Assembly: GCA_029204225.1 (NCBI GenBank)
Contig: CM055094.1
Location: 13,952,928 to 14,016,927 of the forward strand
Length of the DNA stretch: 64,000 nt
Reading direction: 5' to 3'
Origin: Diphasiastrum complanatum
Taxonomy: Eukaryota > Streptophyta > Lycopodiopsida > Lycopodiales > Lycopodiaceae
Shown piece by piece: positions 11,471 through 23,515 of this stretch (its first letter is position 1; each line of letters begins with the position of its first letter). A program made the translations under genes and the position numbers. The notes beneath the pieces were generated by a model. The model made no database searches, was not told the origin of the DNA, and saw nothing but the letters and a program-made list of their open reading frames with translations.

Positions 11471-12470
11471 ATGACAAATAGAAATAATGAATGAAGTATA
11501 GCAAAATTCTAGAAAAAGCAACAAGGGATTTAGATTCATCTAATTCCTACTTAAGGCTGTTTGTGGGCGCCATACCCTTCATAGCTTTTGGCCTCTTTGG
11601 GTTCCCAGGCGTTGCATGTAAGAAAGCTCTCATACATTGGCCTAAAGCCCTTCATGATTGTTCTAACACCTATTCTGATTGTTGTAGCAAGAGAGATCAA
11701 AACGTAGAGAAGTACTAGAAATGAAAGCACATGGAAGCTGGCCTTCCTATATGCTACTCCACCTCATGATTGTTTTTTTGATTTCTTTGTAGCTTGATAA
11801 GGATTGCAAAAACCTGCACCTAACGCATAGCATCCTATGATAATGCATGCTAGCACTAGATCTACAAGCTTCAATGGAGTGTAAAGCAACAAGGAAAGAT
11901 ACTACACATAGCTAGTACAAGGTAATACATGCTTATGACGCTCTAGGCATATTTACAATTATCAGCACTTTTGCGCAATAACAATGCACCATTATGCAAT
12001 GTCTGACTTATTTAATCACAGAACTTACAAAAGCGAGGTTTTGAAAGCCCTCCCTATTTATTTACGTTGGTCTTTGTTGGGCAGTTGCATAGTTCCGTCA
12101 GGCTCTATAAATGTCCAACATTTTTTAAAGCAAATGGACTCTGCCCCCACATTTAATATGAACTTGCCTTTGACTTTATGATCTAGCCCTAGTGAATGAA
12201 TATAGGGGGGATGTTTGACTCCATTGGATGTTTTTGTACATTCTCCTCTTCTTGTCTTAACAACTACACTTAGAACCATGGAGAGTGTATCTTGGAGGAT
12301 CCCAACGCAATTACCAAACCATCAGTCCATCAATCATTGGAGATATATGTTAGTTGGGAGCATTCATGAGTCGTAGCAAAATACTCTACTTACTGAAATC
12401 ACGAGTCGCTCGATGCCTAACATAAACACAACACAATATGAGAGAACCCACCATTCCAAAAGAGGTTGCC
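11471..12470. other. Intergenic stretch without recognised gene
   Basis: Short frames only, none with a recognisable motif. The LTR of the older copia relic would be expected near its start but could not be delimited. Confidence 0.4.
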
Positions 12471-12479
12471 ATTTTTGTT

Positions 12480-12800
12480 CCAAATTCATGCTCAATGGGG
12501 CAACTGGCCCTTTATCATAATGCCAGGTGCTGAGGTTTTGTGTGTATTTTGGAGGTGCCTCTAAGAGCATAATATGCATCCTACCTGTCTCTCTCCTCCG
12601 AAATATGTCATTATCTCCCCACCCACTAGTCTCTCTCCTAAATGTGCATTCTCTCTCAAAAATGCACATTCGCTCTCCACCTCACCTGGCATTATGTCGC
12701 GGAAGACCTAAGGCCCTCAAGCCTTCCATGCAGGTCGGGGGCCTTGTCCTCGGGATTCCGCCCTCAGGCAAGGGCCCTCCTTGCATGGAAGGCCCTCGGA
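12480..12800 (+). repeat. Dispersed repeat, copy 1 (inverted copy at 27180-27640)
   Basis: Landmarks in order are a TGTATTTTGGAGGTGCC-like segment, AGAGCATAATATGCATCC, blocks of CTCTCTCCT, two ATGCACATT-like blocks, and a GC-rich end rich in GGCCCT. The reverse complement of 27640-27180 has the same landmarks in the same order. An internal hairpin lies in the GC-rich end (CCTTCCATGCA at 12722-12732 with TGCATGGAAGG at 12782-12792). No coding capacity was seen. It is probably a non-autonomous transposon, class unknown. Confidence 0.7.
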
Positions 12801-12959
12801 TGATGGCCCTTCCACAATACAAATAACTTTCTCCTTAAGGCTGACGGTGGGGGCCAAAAAACAAAGGAAGGGCTACTAGGTCACTAACACTGCCAAAAAT
12901 AGTAGGCGCGTGACCCTCGCTGAAACGAAACGGCTTAACCTAATATTGTTGGCAAAAAT

Positions 12960-13455
12960 CGTCGATCGTCGTTTTTTCGTCGATCCATGTCTTTTGCTGC
13001 AGCAAATCTTCCATGAATTCATTCATTTTTTTAAAACGAATCGAAAGCAAAGCAAAGGGAAAGGAAAGGAAAGGAAAGGAAAGGTTTAGATCCATGTTCT
13101 TATGAATCGGTGATCGTAGCGCAGGTTTATTTGATTAGATACGTTTGCTTATCACCAGCTTTTCGTAGGCTTTGGGTTTTTTCTTTGAAGAATTTTGGAC
13201 TGATTTGCTTTGAGAGTTAGCATCGTTTTTGGTCGATCCTCGTCGTTTGAACTAGCAAATCCTTCATTTATTCATTCATTCGTTTATCATTATGTTAAAG
13301 ATAAACAAAACGAAAGGAAAGGAAAAGATAGGAAAGGTTTAGATCCAGCTTCTTATGAATCGGTGATCGTAGCACACGTTTATTTGCTTAGATACGTTTG
13401 CTTACCACCAGGTTTTCATAGGCATTTGTTTTCCTTTTTTGCAGAATTCTGGACC
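12960..13455 (+). repeat. About 250-bp tandem duplication of the RNA-binding gene leader
   Basis: Two diverged copies (about 12960-13210 and 13212-13455) share a GATC-CTTATGAATCGGTGATCG core at 13090 and 13342, a GAAAGGAAAGG purine tract, TTAGATACGTTTGCTTA, and a closing segment like GGACTGATTTGCTTTGAGAG. The second copy ends with a good acceptor (TTTTTTGCAG before AATTC); the equivalent site in copy 1 is TTTGAAG. The block lies upstream of the ATG, so it probably holds promoter, leader exon and leader intron sequence. Confidence 0.75.
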
Positions 13456-13616
13456 GATTCGCTTCGAGAGCTAGCATCAGAGTATAAGATAACAGAATAG
13501 CACGAGTTTGTTAGGAACGGCGGGGTGGTTGTTAGCGTGGTGGAGTGTCTGTAGTTGTGCATGTGTATTTCTAAGTTTGAGTTTAATCATTTTTTGGCAG
13601 AATCGTGTAGTTAGCA

Positions 13617-16153
13617 ATGAGTGCCTCTGCGGAAACAGACGCCAAGAAGGGTGGAGATGAAGGCTTACCTCAGGAACAGCAGAATAGTTTGCAGAATGGA
13701 CAGTCAGGAAAGGATCCTAATCTAGATAGTGCCGCAACAGATTCCAGCACTGCCCAGGATGGAAAGGCCTCCAGTTCAGGGTTAGTCGTTGGCTTATTAT
13801 TCTCTTACACATCTTCGGATTTGGTCTTTATAGATCTAGGTTAGGTCTAGTGTAGAATTTTGTAGTGTGATATAGTTTGACGTCTATACTTTGAAGGGAG
13901 CGGTCAGTAGGTGGTTTTGGGCTGTGATGAATGCTCTGTCGTAGCTAACTTATTGACCGTCACTTCGTATTATTATAGAGGGAAGATTTTCATTGGAGGT
14001 CTTTCATGGGAGACAACAACAGGTACGTGGCCGTTAGAATACATCATCCCTCTTTGTTTTCAGTATCGTAGAGGTAAAGATTTTAACGGCAGCATGTTGT
14101 TTAAATGCAATGGTATTATCAAGCAAGCCTTGTTTGAGGCCTTTTGTTATCTAATACTTTTTTTAATGCAGAGAAACTTACAAATCACTTCAAGAAATAC
14201 GGTGAGCTCACGGATTCTGTGATAATGAAAGACCGTGAAACCGGTCATTCACGTGGATTTGGTTTCGTAACTTATGCTGATCCAAGTGCGTGTGAGCGGG
14301 TGTTGCAAGAACCTCAAATTCTTGATGGAAGAACCGTGAGTGACCTTCAGCTATGAGTTTTGTGTTTCTTTTTTTGCACTTGACTTTTTTAAGTTAACAT
14401 AGTGCCATACTTGTGGATCATAAATGACTACTGATTTTTCATTATCTTTTTGAAATTTTCTCTAGTTGAGATTAATCATTTAAGAAGCTTTTGTGAAGTC
14501 CTAACCCTTTTTTGTCTTAGATAAGTATTCTGTAAATTGTGAATAAAAATGGTACTTATCAACTGGGATTGTGCTCTGCCTAGATAGATACTGGTGCTTT
14601 TTCATCAGAGTCTGATACCTTCTAATACTGCCAATATTGAGTTTAGTTGCAGTTTTTGTTCTGATCCTCTATTTGCAGGCTCCTTACGATTTCTTCAACT
14701 TTTGAATGCCTTGTTTTTTCATCACTTTATTTTTATATGAGGTTTTCCACAGGTGCCTGAGGTTTCAGGCTGTCATATTGCTTGTGCACTGACCGCAAGT
14801 TATTGACAGTTGTTCTTTTGATTATAACAACTATGGGCAGGTGGACTGTAAAAGATCAATACCTCGTGAAAACATGGATGCAGTGAAAGGTCCGAAGACA
14901 AAAAAAATCTTTGTTGGAGGCATTTCACCTTCAATCAGCGAGGGTAAGTGATTGGCATGCAACTATCTTTTACCTATCATATTTAAGTCTTCACTACCGG
15001 AGCTTGCTATGTTATTAATGCCATCAAGCAATACACAATGTCATCTTGCTGAATAAAGTTCTCCGTATTTCTGTATCTTTTTGCTTTATATGAAGTTTGC
15101 TTTATATATTTAACAAAGTCTAAATCTGCTGTGTTGATTACTGTTTCTTGAAAACTACATCCACTTCTCGTTACCGATTATAATATGCTATTATAGCTTC
15201 TTTTTTCTGATTATTACTTCATACGGTTTGCAGACGAATTTAAAGATCACTTTTCAAAATTTGGTAACGTTGTTGAGCATCAAATAATGTTAGACCACAG
15301 TACTGGTAGATCTCGAGGGTTTGGGTTCATCATCTTCGATAATGAGCAAACAGTGGAAGATATTTTGGCCCAAGGAAAAATGCACGACTTTGGGGGAAAA
15401 CAGGTATTCGAAAAACTGGTTTTGACTGCAAGGATAAGCACTATTAGACACTTGAAATCTAATTTCAATGTTAGAAGCACATAGTTTACTCTGGTCTATC
15501 TTTACCGATATATTGTACTGCTCTTTTTAGCACAAAACTCATAGCTGAAGGTCACTCACGGTTGGTAGTGGTGGTTTTATTTTTGTAGTAACACAACAAA
15601 TATTCAGCTGGGTTCTAGTCTTGTGTGCATCTATGGGTTGCAGGTAGAAATTAAAAAAGCGGAGCCAAAAAGGTCACAAGAAAGTGGAAGCGGGCCTGCA
15701 CCCAGGGGTGCCCATCGTTTCTCAGCCCGTGGTGGCTATGGAGGATACGAGGATGGATTTGGTTTAGGTGGTGGCAGTGGCTATGACAACTTATCGTATA
15801 GGCCTGGGGGTGGTTATGGTGATCGCAGTTATGGAGGCTACAGTGGAAGCTATCCTGGCGGTTATGCTAGTGGAGGATATGGTGGAAGTGGAATTGGTGT
15901 AGCTGGGTATGGTGGAAGCTCCTATGGAAGCTATGGTAGTTTGTATGGAGGGAATCTTGGAGGTGGATATGGAAGTGGTTTGATAGGCAGTTACCTTGAT
16001 GATGACTATGGTAGCCTAAGTTATGGAGGGTATGGTGGTGGTGCTTTTGGAGCTTGCTATGGGACGGCTGGAGCCTATGGTAGTGGCTACGGTAGCAGCC
16101 GCAACTATGGTAGCATTGGTAGTGGAAGATACCACCCTTATGGAAGGAGTTGA
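13617..16153 (+). CDS. hnRNP A/B-like glycine-rich protein with two RRMs
   Basis: Exons: 13617-13780, 13979-14022, 14172-14335, 14841-14943, 15234-15403, 15644-16153, all with GT-AG introns and a continuous frame, giving 384 residues. Residues 1-55 are a low-complexity acidic and Gln-rich leader. RRM1 has RNP2 KIFIGGL (57-63) and RNP1 RGFGFVTY (97-104). RRM2 has KIFVGG (146-151) and RGFGFIIF (186-193). The linker CKRSIPREN resembles the KRTIPR linker of plant and animal hnRNP A/B proteins. From about 236 to the end it is Gly/Tyr/Ser-rich with GGYG repeats, typical of self-associating RNA-binding proteins. A leader intron probably ends just before the ATG (TTTTTTGGCAG at about 13601). Likely nuclear, in splicing or mRNA handling. 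Exons 4 and 5 (273 nt) encode almost exactly RRM2. Confidence 0.93.
14332..14364 (+). promoter_or_regulatory. Left arm of a perfect 33-bp inverted repeat over the exon 3 donor
   Basis: The last 4 nt of exon 3 and the first 29 nt of intron 3 (AACC followed by GTGAGTGACC) are perfectly complementary to 15531-15563 in intron 5. Pairing in the pre-mRNA would bury the intron 3 donor. If intron 3 is retained, translation runs GTG AGT GAC CTT CAG CTA and then TGA, giving an RRM1-only product of about 130 residues. Confidence 0.9.
15531..15563 (+). promoter_or_regulatory. Right arm of the 33-bp inverted repeat, in intron 5
   Basis: Exact reverse complement of 14332-14364. The bases just outside both arms do not pair, so the repeat has sharp edges. 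It lies about 80 nt upstream of the exon 6 acceptor. Confidence 0.9.
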
Positions 16154-16500
16154 TTTCTCACTGCACCACATAGGAGTTGAGTTTTAGGTGAATTCATGGA
16201 GTACCTTAGAAGGTTCAAGTTGTCTTTTTCGAGGGATCTTTTGGCAGGTCCTTGCAGTCAATTCAAAAGTTTTGTACCAATTTGTTGTTTAGGATAAAAA
16301 TTTACTTCAATTGTTTAGTCTTATAAGTCCCTCTGAGCTTCTAACATGACTCTATTCGCAGTGATAGCACACGTTAGTGGAGTACAAACGTCATTGCTTG
16401 ATTCAGCTATTTGAAAGGAATTATGTGCTGAACCTGTTATTCGTTTCATTTTGATGGCGAAACAGATGTGCTAGAAAGAAGATTTTCACTATTTTAAAGT
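16154..16500 (+). other. 3' UTR and downstream of the RNA-binding gene
   Basis: AT-rich sequence after the TGA without open frames. Exact polyadenylation could not be assigned. The downstream tandem duplication starts at about 16500. Confidence 0.45.
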
Positions 16501-16868
16501 TTAGTTCAATGTAAGAGAGTTTCTGTATGTCAAATGTGGTTGGTTGCATCTGTTTTGAAGACTATTTCCTGAAATCCGCCCATGATGTTTTATGGCAAGA
16601 AACTTTTCAATCATTCATAGCTTTCTCGACCTTTTTGGGCTACTACAACTGCTTTGATCTTGTCTAATCTATTCTCTTGCTTCTGTTGAGTTGTTTTGCT
16701 ATTGTGCCTATTCAACATAGTCTTGTCTAATGAGCATACAGTTAGCTATACACCTTATTTGTAGGTTCGCATGTGACTTATCTCAGACCTCTGGAGTTTG
16801 GGGGTGTGACTGCAGGACATTGTTCCAAAATTTCTATCCATGTATCAATCATTAAATGTATAAATGAT

Positions 16869-16943
<75 letters not shown>

Positions 16944-17438
16944 CTCGCTCTCTCTCTCTATCTCTCTCTCTTTTTGTGTGATTTGAACTTCATGCATGCT
17001 TGTTGGTTGCGAAAAGATACAAGTTTGGGTGAATAACCATTTTTATTTTTCAATTGCAAGTCTTTCTTAAGAACTTGCTTCCACTTTTGAGTGTTAGAGA
17101 GTTTCTGTATGTCAAATGTGGTTGGTTGGATCACTACTTCCTGAAATCTGCCCATGACATTTATTGGCAAGAAACTTTTCAATCATTCATAGCTTTCTAG
17201 ACCTTTTTGGGCTACTACAACTGCTTTGATCTTGTCTAATCTATTCTCTTGTTTCTGTTGAGTTGTTTTGGTATCGTGCCTATTCAACAGTCTTGTCTAA
17301 TGAGCATACAGTTAGCTATACACCTTATTTATAGGCTCGCATGTGACTTATCTCAGACCTCTGGAGTTTGGGGGTGTGACTGCAGGGAAGTGTTCCAAAA
17401 TTTCTATCCATGTATCAATCATTAAATGTATAAATGAT

Positions 17439-17501
<63 letters not shown>

Positions 17502-17630
17502 GTGTGATTTGGACTTCATGCATGCTTGTTGGTTGCGAAAAGATACAAGTTTGGTTGAATAACCATTTTTATTTCTCAATTGCAAGTCTTTCTTAAGAAC
17601 TTGCTTCAACTTTTGAGTGGTTAATTTGGT
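16500..17630. repeat. Tandem duplication of about 550 bp with internal (TC)n
   Basis: Copy 1 (about 16500-17090) and copy 2 (about 17091-17630) share, in order, AGAGAGTTTCTGTATGTC, GGCAAGAAACTTTTCAATC, GCTACTACAACTGCTTTG, CTGGAGTTTGGGGGTGTGAC, a (TC)n tract (16871-16970; 17441-17498), CTTCATGCATGCTTG and GCAAGTCTTTCTTAAGAAC. The copies are about 95% alike outside the microsatellites, whose lengths differ. The duplication is recent and has no coding potential. Confidence 0.9.
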
Positions 17631-18019
17631 ACCAAAATCCTCTTTGAAGTATGAAGTTTTCATTCAATATTCACTTTTGAGTTATAATAGCTTCATGTGA
17701 AGGGATTGAAAAAATGACTACACAGCGATATTGGATTGTGAAAAATGCAAGGGTTATGCTTTTGAGTGTAATAAATTTCTAAAAACTTAGGTCGTTTTAA
17801 AGTTTTTACTTGAACTAAAACAAATATTCAAGAGAAAAGATTAACAGTTCAGCAAGTAGTGTCTTTTAACTACAGGGCTATAAAGAGGTTGTATCGTTGT
17901 TTCATTCGAATTTCATTTCTATCATAAGTAAAATCTTAATGTATAGTAAATGACCTGCACTGATTTTGTCAGTATTTTTGTAGCACTTGATATGACATGA
18001 TTTTTCTTCTCATCACAAG

Positions 18020-18111
18020 TGAAGGGCATTATGAGCATAAATAATCCCTTTATGGGATTCTGCCCCAGGGCGGATCCTTATTAAGGAAATTATGCTCATA
18101 ATGAGCAAGGA
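18020..18111. mobile_element. Small MITE-like hairpin with 8-bp flanking repeat
   Basis: CATTATGAGCATAA at 18027-18040 is the inverse of TTATGCTCATAATG at 18090-18103. The 92-bp block is flanked by ATCACAAG at 18012-18019 and 18112-18119, the 8-bp target duplication expected of hAT-type transposition. The extreme ends are imperfect. No coding capacity. Confidence 0.6.
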
Positions 18112-18119
18112 ATCACAAG

Positions 18120-21100
18120 CAGAATTTTATATATGTTCATAAAACGAATTATGCTCGTAATACATGTCCTTAAAAAGTCTTAACAATAAATTTAAGGCAT
18201 CTAATTTATGTAGTGTAAGGCTTTCTTGTTTGCACTTTATACATTTTAGCCTTGGGGCTAGTGCCCTTGAGCAAGTGCCCTGAAAGTGAGGCTTTGCACA
18301 ATACATTTTCATGTCAATAAATGTTGGAACCTTCTCAGTTAGTAGAACAAGTTCCCATTATTAGTTTGTTATTGGCTCTATCAATTGAGCAACATTGGCC
18401 CAAGTTGTGATAAGGTTGGAAGATAATATCCTTGATAGTGACATTAGCTTTTTGGATGATTCACTTTAGGGTTTATGGCACAACCTCAATAAAGAACACT
18501 TTTTGGGGGTCGGAAATCGAAGTGCTAGCAACTATATCCACTACACATATGAGCTTGCAACCAACATTCATCACTCATATGAATCATTACACAAACATGA
18601 GAAGGTAGCACAAAACTTGGTTTATCCACCAACAATTTATCTTACACTACTTCGTGTAATTTTGTCATGTCTAATTTATGATTGCCTCTATTTTCTATAC
18701 CTTCCTTATCTACCAATGTCTATGGGTACATTAATGATGTCTTGACACTTTTGCATGAGCTTATCATCCATCAATGTTGTAATAACTCACAATGAAAATG
18801 AGTACAATAACACGAGAATTTTCTTTTTTAAGGTGGCCTATTGATCTCAAAAGTAAATTAAAATCATTTTGTTGTAGTTGATAATTTGTAGGATTTGCGT
18901 TTTATTGTCAATAATACTAATCTTCTTGAAGATAATTTGTCACAAAACTATGATACTTCATATACTTTCAACACTAGTAGGAGCAACTTGTTTTCATTGC
19001 TTTTATTGAGCAAGCAATAATATGTAGGTTGATTGAGCATCTTCCTTTTTGCAAGCCCCAAAATATAGATTTTTGCAACTATATGTTATGATTCACTTGT
19101 ATTTCAAGAAGTGCATAAAATTTTCTAATGTAGATGAGCCTCAAATAACACGTCTATATTTTACAATCATTGAAAGATAATATTATGCTAGCTTTCCCAT
19201 ATCTAGTTTTGTGAGAGTATGAAATATATTTTAATGAAAGCTCATTCTATTTTTCACTTGCTTTTGCCCAAGCATTTAGTTAATTTCCTTCATTTTTTCT
19301 TGAAGAATATGATTTAAACCTAGAAAAGTCTATATATGCCAAAATTCCCCCCTCTTTGTTAGAACTTCACAAGATTCAAATGCTTCATGATGTCTTTTGT
19401 TTTAAGCTTGCCAAAGATTCATATCCAAGACAGTTAACTCACAACAAATGTCTTCAAAAATCGACTCACAATAGATGTCCTTCAAAACTCATTGTTCTAT
19501 TCCAAGCACATATAAAAATTTGGTTTATACATTTAGGCTGATTTTCAGTCTTTATACCCTCTTTCGTGATTTCTATGGGTGTCTTGATATTATCGACTAT
19601 AATCGAAGTTTAGATGATGTTAAGTGCATCAATTGATCTACAAAGAAGCAAAGCTTAAATAGTTTTATAAACTTGTAAAAGGATTGCCAAATAAAATCCT
19701 AGTTTCAAAACTTGTGCCATTTGTGAATCTTCTAACTTCTACTTTATGTGTGCAAAAAAGTGCTAGCCAAAGTATTTAGACTTTTAATCATACATATGCA
19801 TAATTCCTTTTACTCTTTACTTGAATTATATCTATTGAGAACCTTCTATTGGGACTGAAGATTGTTGATAAGGAAATAACCATCTTATTAAGAACAACCA
19901 CCATCTATTTTCTAGGATTTTAATGGGAACCGCTAAGAAAAACACTCCAAAAGTAGCTTGACATTCAAGACCAATGACGAAAGGCAACACCCACAATTGG
20001 TGGGTATCCTAAACATGTGGGAGCTGCTGAACATTGGTAAAATCATTTTTTCTTGCAATTTTCTATAGTTTTGGACATTTTTCATGATTCACTGTTCTAG
20101 TCCCTTGTTTATACATAGATACATACCTATGTGCAATTGTAGCAATTTTAAAAATCAACAATGTCTTTGTTTCATCTAATAAAGGTGCTATGCTACTAAA
20201 TTTTTGTTTTTGTCCTTGATAGGCAAATCCTTACAATGTTCATTGATCTGAGAGCTAGATATGGCATGATTAGCTTATTTAAGACATGTCTGATGTTACA
20301 ACACATCTTTATATCATTTGGTGAAATATAGCCTTGATAATTGGTGTCGAAACAAGATTTGATCTCAATTAGCTTGTAATTATCAAGATCGATTCTCATG
20401 GCATGGCCTAATTGATCTAATTGAACTTTCTTTATCTTTTAATGATGATGTTGTCTACTCCATACTCAAATATGCTGGTGATTAGGATCTCCAAGTAGTT
20501 GATATGCCAATGGTTTTTTATTTGTGGCTTCTGATTTTAGTTTGATTTGATTTTCAATCCCATCGGCTTTGTTGCTGTTAGATATGATGAAATGGATTAA
20601 GTAATGGATGATCGAGGATTTAATCTCATCTATTACTAGTCGTTTTATTCCTCACTTTTCTTTTGAATGTAAGGCTGTCTATTTTAGAAATTAAGGGAGC
20701 ATATCAATTGCCTTTGTATAAATTATGACCCTTATTTAAAGGCTAATTTTTTGAATTTCAAACTTATTGATTGCTTGTGCATTCAAGAAATAATTCTTAA
20801 TGCTTTCGTTTAGTGGTTTTATCTTGCTAGTTTTTTATTGTGTTGCAATTTCTTGTTTTTGAAAAAAAGGATTTTTGTTATCACAACCTTAAATACTCTC
20901 TCTCTAAGAAAAGTCTATGTGAAGGGGTCTTGGTTTTGGAGATTTATTAGACCTATTAGAGGAATCATTAGGTGTAACCTATTTTGAACTTGAAAGGATC
21001 TTGGAAACTAGAACTAAACGATTGCTAATTGTATAGTTACGAGCATCTGGTTCTATGGAGAGGTCATACAAACGATTCTTGGATGAAGGTAGCTTTAGGA

Positions 21101-21640
21101 AAAACTTCCCTCCCTTTAAATTGTGAGGATAGAACTTGAATAAGGAGAGAAGAATGTCATGTCCATGTTTGGAATAATCTCGGATTAATTATCTCGTAAG
21201 AAGGTCAGTAGGCCTACCTAAACTCATAAATTGATTATGATTATGAGGATTTGGGTCCCTCATGTTATTCATAATTAATGGTTAGAGGCCTAGAACTCTA
21301 TATGGTGGACTAGTATGGAACCAACAGTGATTCATAAAGAAAGTATATGAGGTGGCCCAGTTGGGCTGTTGATATGTCAATGAGGTGTCAGAGTTTACTC
21401 CTAGTTGAGGAGTAAGTAGCCTTGGAGGGTATAAGTATACCCATAGGCATCCCATAAAGGAGAGCTAGATTTGGTGGTTGTAGCTGTATGCTGCTGGAGT
21501 GACATATCTTTCCTACGGAGCATTGGTTGGTCCATAGCTTGGGGGCTAGATCCGTTTGATCTGGGTTTGAGTGGGTAGGTTTGTCCACCATCCAATTCCC
21601 TTTAGTTCTACGGTTTTGGCATCCTAGTCTTTGATTCCTC
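18120..21640. other. AT-rich stretch with no recognised gene
   Basis: Frames are short and lack motifs on both strands. The segment at 18125-18160 (TTATGCTCGTAAT) resembles another arm of the hairpin MITE just upstream. Nothing else could be assigned. Confidence 0.4.
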
Positions 21641-21644
21641 ATGA

Positions 21645-22690
21645 TTATACCATAACCTCTAATTTGTATATTGAGATGTTATTCTCTTAGATGCAACAAT
21701 TTTACAACGTAAAAAATAATTAAATGTGAAAGTTGGCCATGAACTTAGGTATAGTCAAATGACTCAAGAGTGGTGAACACAAAAGCATTTTCGTGTGTCA
21801 TAGACTTGCAATGTTAAAAATAGTAAGAGATAAAAGGTGTCTTTACATACGCCAACACCATGACCTCTAACACTTAATATCAAAATATTTATCTTTTAAA
21901 TGTAACAATTATAGCATAATTAAGAAAAAGCCTATGAAAATTGGCCCTAAATCTAAGGATTGTCAAATGACCAAAAGCTGATACAGTCAAAGGCTTTAAT
22001 ATTTTAGTTCATTACAAACACTTGGAATGGCGAGAATTGCAAGGAAAAAACAGAGTGTTGCATAAATCAACACCACAGACTTAATGCCTCTTGGAATGTA
22101 TATACCAAATAAACAATATATGCATAATCAACAATTGAAACTCAAAATAAGTTGAGACATGCATCAAATTATAAAAGATAAAGTTTAGGGATAAGCAAGG
22201 TTCATAGAAAGCATATGTCTATTTCACAAATTTTATAATCAAACCATGAAAGCCTACTCAAATATTGTTATAATTCAAGCCAATATGCCTCTCATCCCTC
22301 AAATGTCATTGCATTATAGCTTGTCAAATTCAAGTCTTTCCGTATGATGCTCAATTCAAAGGAGAGCAATCAAATGTCATTTGAATTAGAGAGATATGAG
22401 TGTAGATATTTCTCAAAAATCATAATCAACAATTGAAAATTGAGATAAGTTGAGACATGCATCAAATCATAAAAGATGAAATTTAGAGCAACCAATTATC
22501 AGAACAAGCATATTCACATAAGCTTTTCCAACCAAGACCATGAGGTAGTCAAAGAATGTTACACTTCAAGAAAATGGCCTCAAATTATCAACTTTATGCC
22601 ACTAATTGAACATAGAAATAACCATAATCAATACAATAATCTAGTTAGACAACCCAGACAAATTATCTATTCTCAAGAAAATAAACCATA
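21645..22690. repeat. Degenerate tandem repeats
   Basis: Two diverged duplications. First, the block starting CATAACCTCTAA (21650) recurs at about 21860, with TGCAACAATTTTA/TGTAACAATTATA, AAAGTTGGCC/AAAATTGGCC and TCAAATGAC in common. Second, AATCAACAATTGAAA, AAGTTGAGACATGCATCAAAT and AAAAGAT at about 22125 recur at about 22420, a period of about 297 bp. No gene was seen. Confidence 0.6.
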
Positions 22691-23481
22691 ATCAAATTTT
22701 TTTCTAATCGAATGAGTGAAAGTTTTGCGTGTAACATCCACACATGTAACATGTACGCAAATCAAAATTCTTTTTTTCGGTCAATTGACACTAAATGGTT
22801 GTGTGTGGAACTTTGTCGTGATGAATATCCATGCATCTACATCCCCCCCAAAAGTGAACTATGTCTTCTCCTTTTCACCATTGCTACTGATCTCCTCTCT
22901 TCCACTCTTCACAAGGCCACCTTGTCTCGTGAGATCACCCTCGTGCACTCACCAAAGGTCCTCTCTCCCACCAATTGTCTGTGAATGATGTCACACTCTT
23001 CTCTCTCCTCTCTAAGCCTCAGGCGCGCTACCTCCTCTGAATTCTCACTTAGTTTTGTCATTGTTCCTCCTCCCTTTTTAAATATGACAAGTTTGATCTC
23101 CACGTCATTTCCACTCATATCTTACCTAGGTGTCCTCCTTGGGCTTTCACATTGCTCTACATGGAATGGTCGCCTGTCTTCTAGGCATTCCTTTGGTCTA
23201 CACCTTTCCACAGCTGGCTGGTTCTTGGACTCATTCACCTTGTCTTTTTTCGTTTCTTTTCTTTTGATAGCACTCGTGCCCTTCTTCATGTTGTAGCCAA
23301 GTTGCTCTATTGCTTCCTTCGGGCGTCCTCTTTTGTCATGGTCCATCTATACTGCCCATGTGGCCAACAAAGGACTAGCCATTCTTGGCCACCCCCCACT
23401 TAAGAACTGCTCTCTTGTCGCCCTACATCCTCGGCCCCTCCCAGCATGGGCACTTTCTACTCATTTTTTATGTGTCTCTTG

Positions 23482-23482
<1 letters not shown>

Positions 23483-23515
<33 letters not shown>
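23483..23515. repeat. (CA)n microsatellite
   Basis: A CA dinucleotide tract of about 33 bp within the LINE relic. The Thr-His runs in two frames are artefacts of it. Confidence 0.95.
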
